From Candidatus Hecatellales archaeon (GTDB lineage Archaea; Thermoproteota; Bathyarchaeia; Hecatellales; Hecatellaceae), in NCBI GenBank assembly GCA_003662485.1, contig QMYD01000054.1, positions 1 through 7,212 of the forward strand: a stretch of 7,212 bases of DNA, written 5' to 3'. The notes under the pieces were generated by a model, which saw only the letters and a program-made list of their open reading frames with translations, ran no database searches and had not been told where the DNA came from. Positions 5,434 to 7,212 of this stretch are shown piece by piece. How positions within the stretch are numbered: position 1 is the stretch's first letter; each line of letters begins with the position of its first letter. Made by a program: the position numbers and the translations under genes.

Positions 5434-6231
5434 GTGAACTCTTTGACGGTTGAGGTTAGGAGGATTCTAAGGGAGCTTAGGGATGGAAGGATAAGCCTTG
5501 AGGAGGCTGAGCGGAGGCTTAAGCTTCTCCCCATCCTCCAAGTGGAAGACTACGTGAGGATGGATCTGGGTAGGGAGCGGAGGAGGAGCATACCCGAAAT
5601 AGTTTACGCCCAAGGGAAGCAGACTTCCCAGCTTTTGAAGTTAGCGAGGGAGGTGGCTGAAGCCGAGGGTAGGGTTATTATCGCCAGAGCTAGGGAAGAC
5701 CAGCTCGCAGCCCTGGTAAGGCTTAAACCGAAATTTGAGGTTGAGGCTTGGAGGGGGGCAGGCTTAGCCGTCGTAAGGAGAAAGGGTTTCAGAACCGTTA
5801 AGACGGGGGGTAAAGTCGCTGTTCTCACTGCTGGAACCGCAGATATTCCTGTGGCTGTTGAAGCTGAGGTTGTGGCTGGGGAGATGGGATGCGAAGTCTA
5901 CCATGCCTACGATGTGGGGGTTGCAGGCTTCCACAGGCTGCTTGAACCACTGAAAAAGATTTCGGGTTGGGCTGACGTGGTTGTGGTGGTGGCTGGAATG
6001 GAGGGAGCCTTACCCTCCGTGGTGGCAAGCCTCCTCGACATCCCCGTCATAGGGGTTCCCTCCTCCGTGGGTTATGGCTATGGTGGTGGAGGTAGGGCAG
6101 CCCTCATGTCCATGCTTCAAACCTGCAGCCTAGGCTTGGCTGTGGTAAACGTGGATAATGGGGTTGGAGCTGGAGCCATCGCCGCCCTAATAGCCAACAG
6201 GGTTGCCATGGCCCGGGGGGAGAAGGCCTAA
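5434..6231 (+). CDS. larB: LarB: nickel-pincer nucleotide cofactor synthesis carboxylase/hydrolase
   Basis: LarB carboxylates the nicotinate ring of nicotinic acid adenine dinucleotide and cleaves off AMP, the first step towards the nickel-pincer cofactor of lactate racemase-type enzymes. It has 265 residues, with an N-terminal helical part (to about 60, with RRRSIPEIVYAQGKQ at 49-63) and a PurE-like domain from about 125. Signatures are GTADIPVAVEA (134-144), YDVGVAGFHRLL (159-170), VVAGMEGALPSVVA (186-199), VPSSVGYG (208-215) and NVDNGVGA (239-246). Glu190 and Cys231 match the catalytic pair described in Lactiplantibacillus LarB (Glu180, Cys221), including the 41-residue spacing. The start is GTG 5434; TTG 5443 is an alternative. 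It lies in the middle of a probable three-gene operon. No larA, larC or larE partner is in the window. Confidence 0.93.
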   Translation: MNSLTVEVRRILRELRDGRISLEEAERRLKLLPILQVEDYVRMDLGRERRRSIPEIVYAQGKQTSQLLKLAREVAEAEGRVIIARAREDQLAALVRLKPKFEVEAWRGAGLAVVRRKGFRTVKTGGKVAVLTAGTADIPVAVEAEVVAGEMGCEVYHAYDVGVAGFHRLLEPLKKISGWADVVVVVAGMEGALPSVVASLLDIPVIGVPSSVGYGYGGGGRAALMSMLQTCSLGLAVVNVDNGVGAGAIAALIANRVAMARGEKA

Positions 6232-6234
6232 CCC

Positions 6235-6912
6235 TTGAAGCCAGCCAGCCTTTTAAGGTCGCTATCCCCCATGCTCGCCTTCCTTCTCCTCCTGCCCATA
6301 GCTTCCCTTGCCTCCTTCTCCCTGGGGCAGGGCCACCTCAGCTCCCTCGCCTTTAGGCTGGGGGTTCCATGGAGTTTAGCCTCGGTTCTCCTCGCCCACG
6401 TAAGCTTCGAGCACCTCTACACAAACCTTCAAGCCTTCACCATCTACGGATTTGCCATCCTTTTTTCCACTGTTTTCCTAGCGTGGCTGACTGGAAGCCT
6501 GGGGGCTGCTTGGAGGCTGAGCTGGGGCTGCCTTACCGCAGGCTTTCTCCCCCACATCGTCATCCTACTCTTCCAGGGCTGGCTTCATCCCCAGGCAAGC
6601 TTCTACGGGATGTCGCTGGTTGTTTTCTCCCTCTACGGCTATGGCTTCACCCTAACGCTTTACCTTTCAATCTTCATTTTCACAGCCGCGTTTAGGAGGG
6701 TTTTAGGAGGCTTCAGCCTCCTTCTGGCAAGCCTACTAGCAGGCTTCCTCCTCCTCTTATTTCTCATCCCCCTAACCCAGGGCTTCACCTTCTTCGGCTT
6801 GGGGAAGCCTCAAGCTAATGTTGCAGGTCATGTAGCAGCCTCCCTTGGGGGTGCAATCACAGGCTCAGCCTTCCTCCCAAAAAAATTAATTTCACAGGAA
6901 AGTGAATATTAA
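6235..6912 (+). CDS. Rhomboid-like intramembrane protein
   Basis: The 225-residue protein is very hydrophobic, with about six membrane helices (roughly 12-30, 44-56, 64-86, 98-114, 125-150 and 158-182) and a final one near 196-212. Three features match rhomboid serine proteases. His55-x4-His60-x3-Asn64 (HVSFEHLYTN) has exactly the spacing of His145, His150 and Asn154 of GlpG. Gly125-Met-Ser127 sits where the GxSG serine is expected. His199 (NVAGHVAAS) is in the last helix, as in the catalytic dyad. The residue after Ser127 is Leu rather than Gly, and overall similarity is low, so it may be a divergent active protease or an inactive relative. The start is TTG 6235, 3 bp after the larB stop, behind a purine-rich stretch; an in-frame ATG at 6271 is less likely. 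It is probably cotranscribed with larB. Confidence 0.7.
   Translation: MKPASLLRSLSPMLAFLLLLPIASLASFSLGQGHLSSLAFRLGVPWSLASVLLAHVSFEHLYTNLQAFTIYGFAILFSTVFLAWLTGSLGAAWRLSWGCLTAGFLPHIVILLFQGWLHPQASFYGMSLVVFSLYGYGFTLTLYLSIFIFTAAFRRVLGGFSLLLASLLAGFLLLLFLIPLTQGFTFFGLGKPQANVAGHVAASLGGAITGSAFLPKKLISQESEY
6904..6911 (+). promoter_or_regulatory. Possible TATA box for the B12-binding protein gene
   Basis: GAATATTA overlaps the stop of the rhomboid-like gene and predicts a transcript start near 6934, about 17 nt before TTG 6951. The gene could equally be read from the upstream operon, since the gap is only 38 bp. Confidence 0.3.
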
Positions 6913-6950
6913 GTCGAGTCTTCCTTAAAGGCTGGAAGTAGTGAAGCTGG

Positions 6951-7212
6951 TTGAAGGTTCTCCTGGTTCAGCCTCCAATCCCCCCGGAGGTGGAACTCCA
7001 CTCGACGGCGGGGATGGTGGCCCCCTCCATGGGCCTAGCCTACCTAGCCGCTGTGCTAGAGCAGGCAGGCTATAAGGTTGAAATCCTAGACGCTCCAGCC
7101 CTAGAGTTAACCTACGAGAAGCTTGCAGGTGAAATTGAGAGGCGCAGGCCTGACGTGGTTGGAGTAACCGCCACGACCGCTGTTTCCCCAAGCGCTCTAA
7201 AAACGATTAGAA
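6951..7212 (+). CDS. B12-binding domain protein, probably radical SAM (N-terminus only)
   Basis: Eighty-seven residues are visible before the window ends. The start of a cobalamin-binding Rossmann domain is clear: LKVLLVQPPIPP, then VAPSMGLAYLAAVLEQAG, YKVEILDA, and RRRPDVVGVTATTAVSPSALKTI. This is the layout of the N-terminal domain of B12-dependent radical SAM proteins, in which a PSMGL/PPLGL-type motif is typical and a CxxxCxxC [4Fe-4S] motif follows later. That part lies beyond 7212, so the radical SAM assignment is inference. No B12-ligating DxHxxG motif is seen, as is common in this group. TTG 6951 is the first possible start after an in-frame TGA at 6942. It may belong with the preceding operon or have its own promoter. 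Confidence 0.82.
   Translation, partial: MKVLLVQPPIPPEVELHSTAGMVAPSMGLAYLAAVLEQAGYKVEILDAPALELTYEKLAGEIERRRPDVVGVTATTAVSPSALKTIR

Noticed and set aside
6925..7191. Leftward 88-residue open frame
   Set aside because: It is antisense to the B12-binding domain, which has clear family motifs; composition is low-complexity Pro/Ser/Arg.
1..7212. CRISPR array, insertion sequence or other mobile element
   Set aside because: No regularly spaced direct repeats, transposase motifs or paired terminal repeats were seen.

Overview
The window is archaeal. It carries a clear gene for RNA polymerase subunit K (RpoK/Rpo6), TATA-like boxes roughly 25 bp ahead of probable start sites, and many GTG and TTG starts (five of eight genes; one more has no canonical start). 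The lineage cannot be fixed from this sequence. The RpoK style and the word use would suit an uncultured Thermoproteota/TACK-type archaeon such as a Bathyarchaeia, but that is a weak guess.

Left part (1-2412): a leftward M29 metallo-aminopeptidase gene, cut by the window start, diverges from a rightward gene of the cofactor-independent phosphoglycerate mutase (ApgM) family. An AT-rich element between them could serve both. The ApgM-like protein resembles the subgroup proposed to act as homoserine kinases more than the classical archaeal mutases.

Middle part (2381-4241, leftward): a gene related to the L-fucose isomerase C-terminal family, then about 150 bp of non-coding sequence, then rpoK, then a 69-residue two-helix membrane protein whose start overlaps the rpoK end and whose end overlaps the ApgM-like gene tail to tail. 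rpoK has no ATG, GTG or TTG start upstream of its conserved core. An ATA lies where homologues have ATG. The non-coding stretch ahead of it holds a TATA box, a 17-codon ORF in the rpoK frame ending in TGA, and an 8-bp inverted repeat spanning 73 nt.

Right part (4293-7212, rightward): a DegT/DnrJ-type aminotransferase-fold protein, LarB (nicotinate adenine dinucleotide carboxylase/hydrolase of nickel-pincer cofactor synthesis) and a rhomboid-like membrane protein are closely packed (19 and 3 bp gaps) and probably form one operon. After 38 bp comes the start of a B12-binding (probably radical SAM) protein, cut by the window end. The aminotransferase-fold protein lacks both the PLP-binding lysine and the PLP-ring aspartate (Ser187 and Tyr158 instead) while keeping most of the rest of the fold. 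A catalytically re-purposed or PLP-free protein placed directly ahead of larB and divergent from a sugar-isomerase-like gene is the most interesting lead here. The operon function is inference; no larA, larC or larE is visible in the window.
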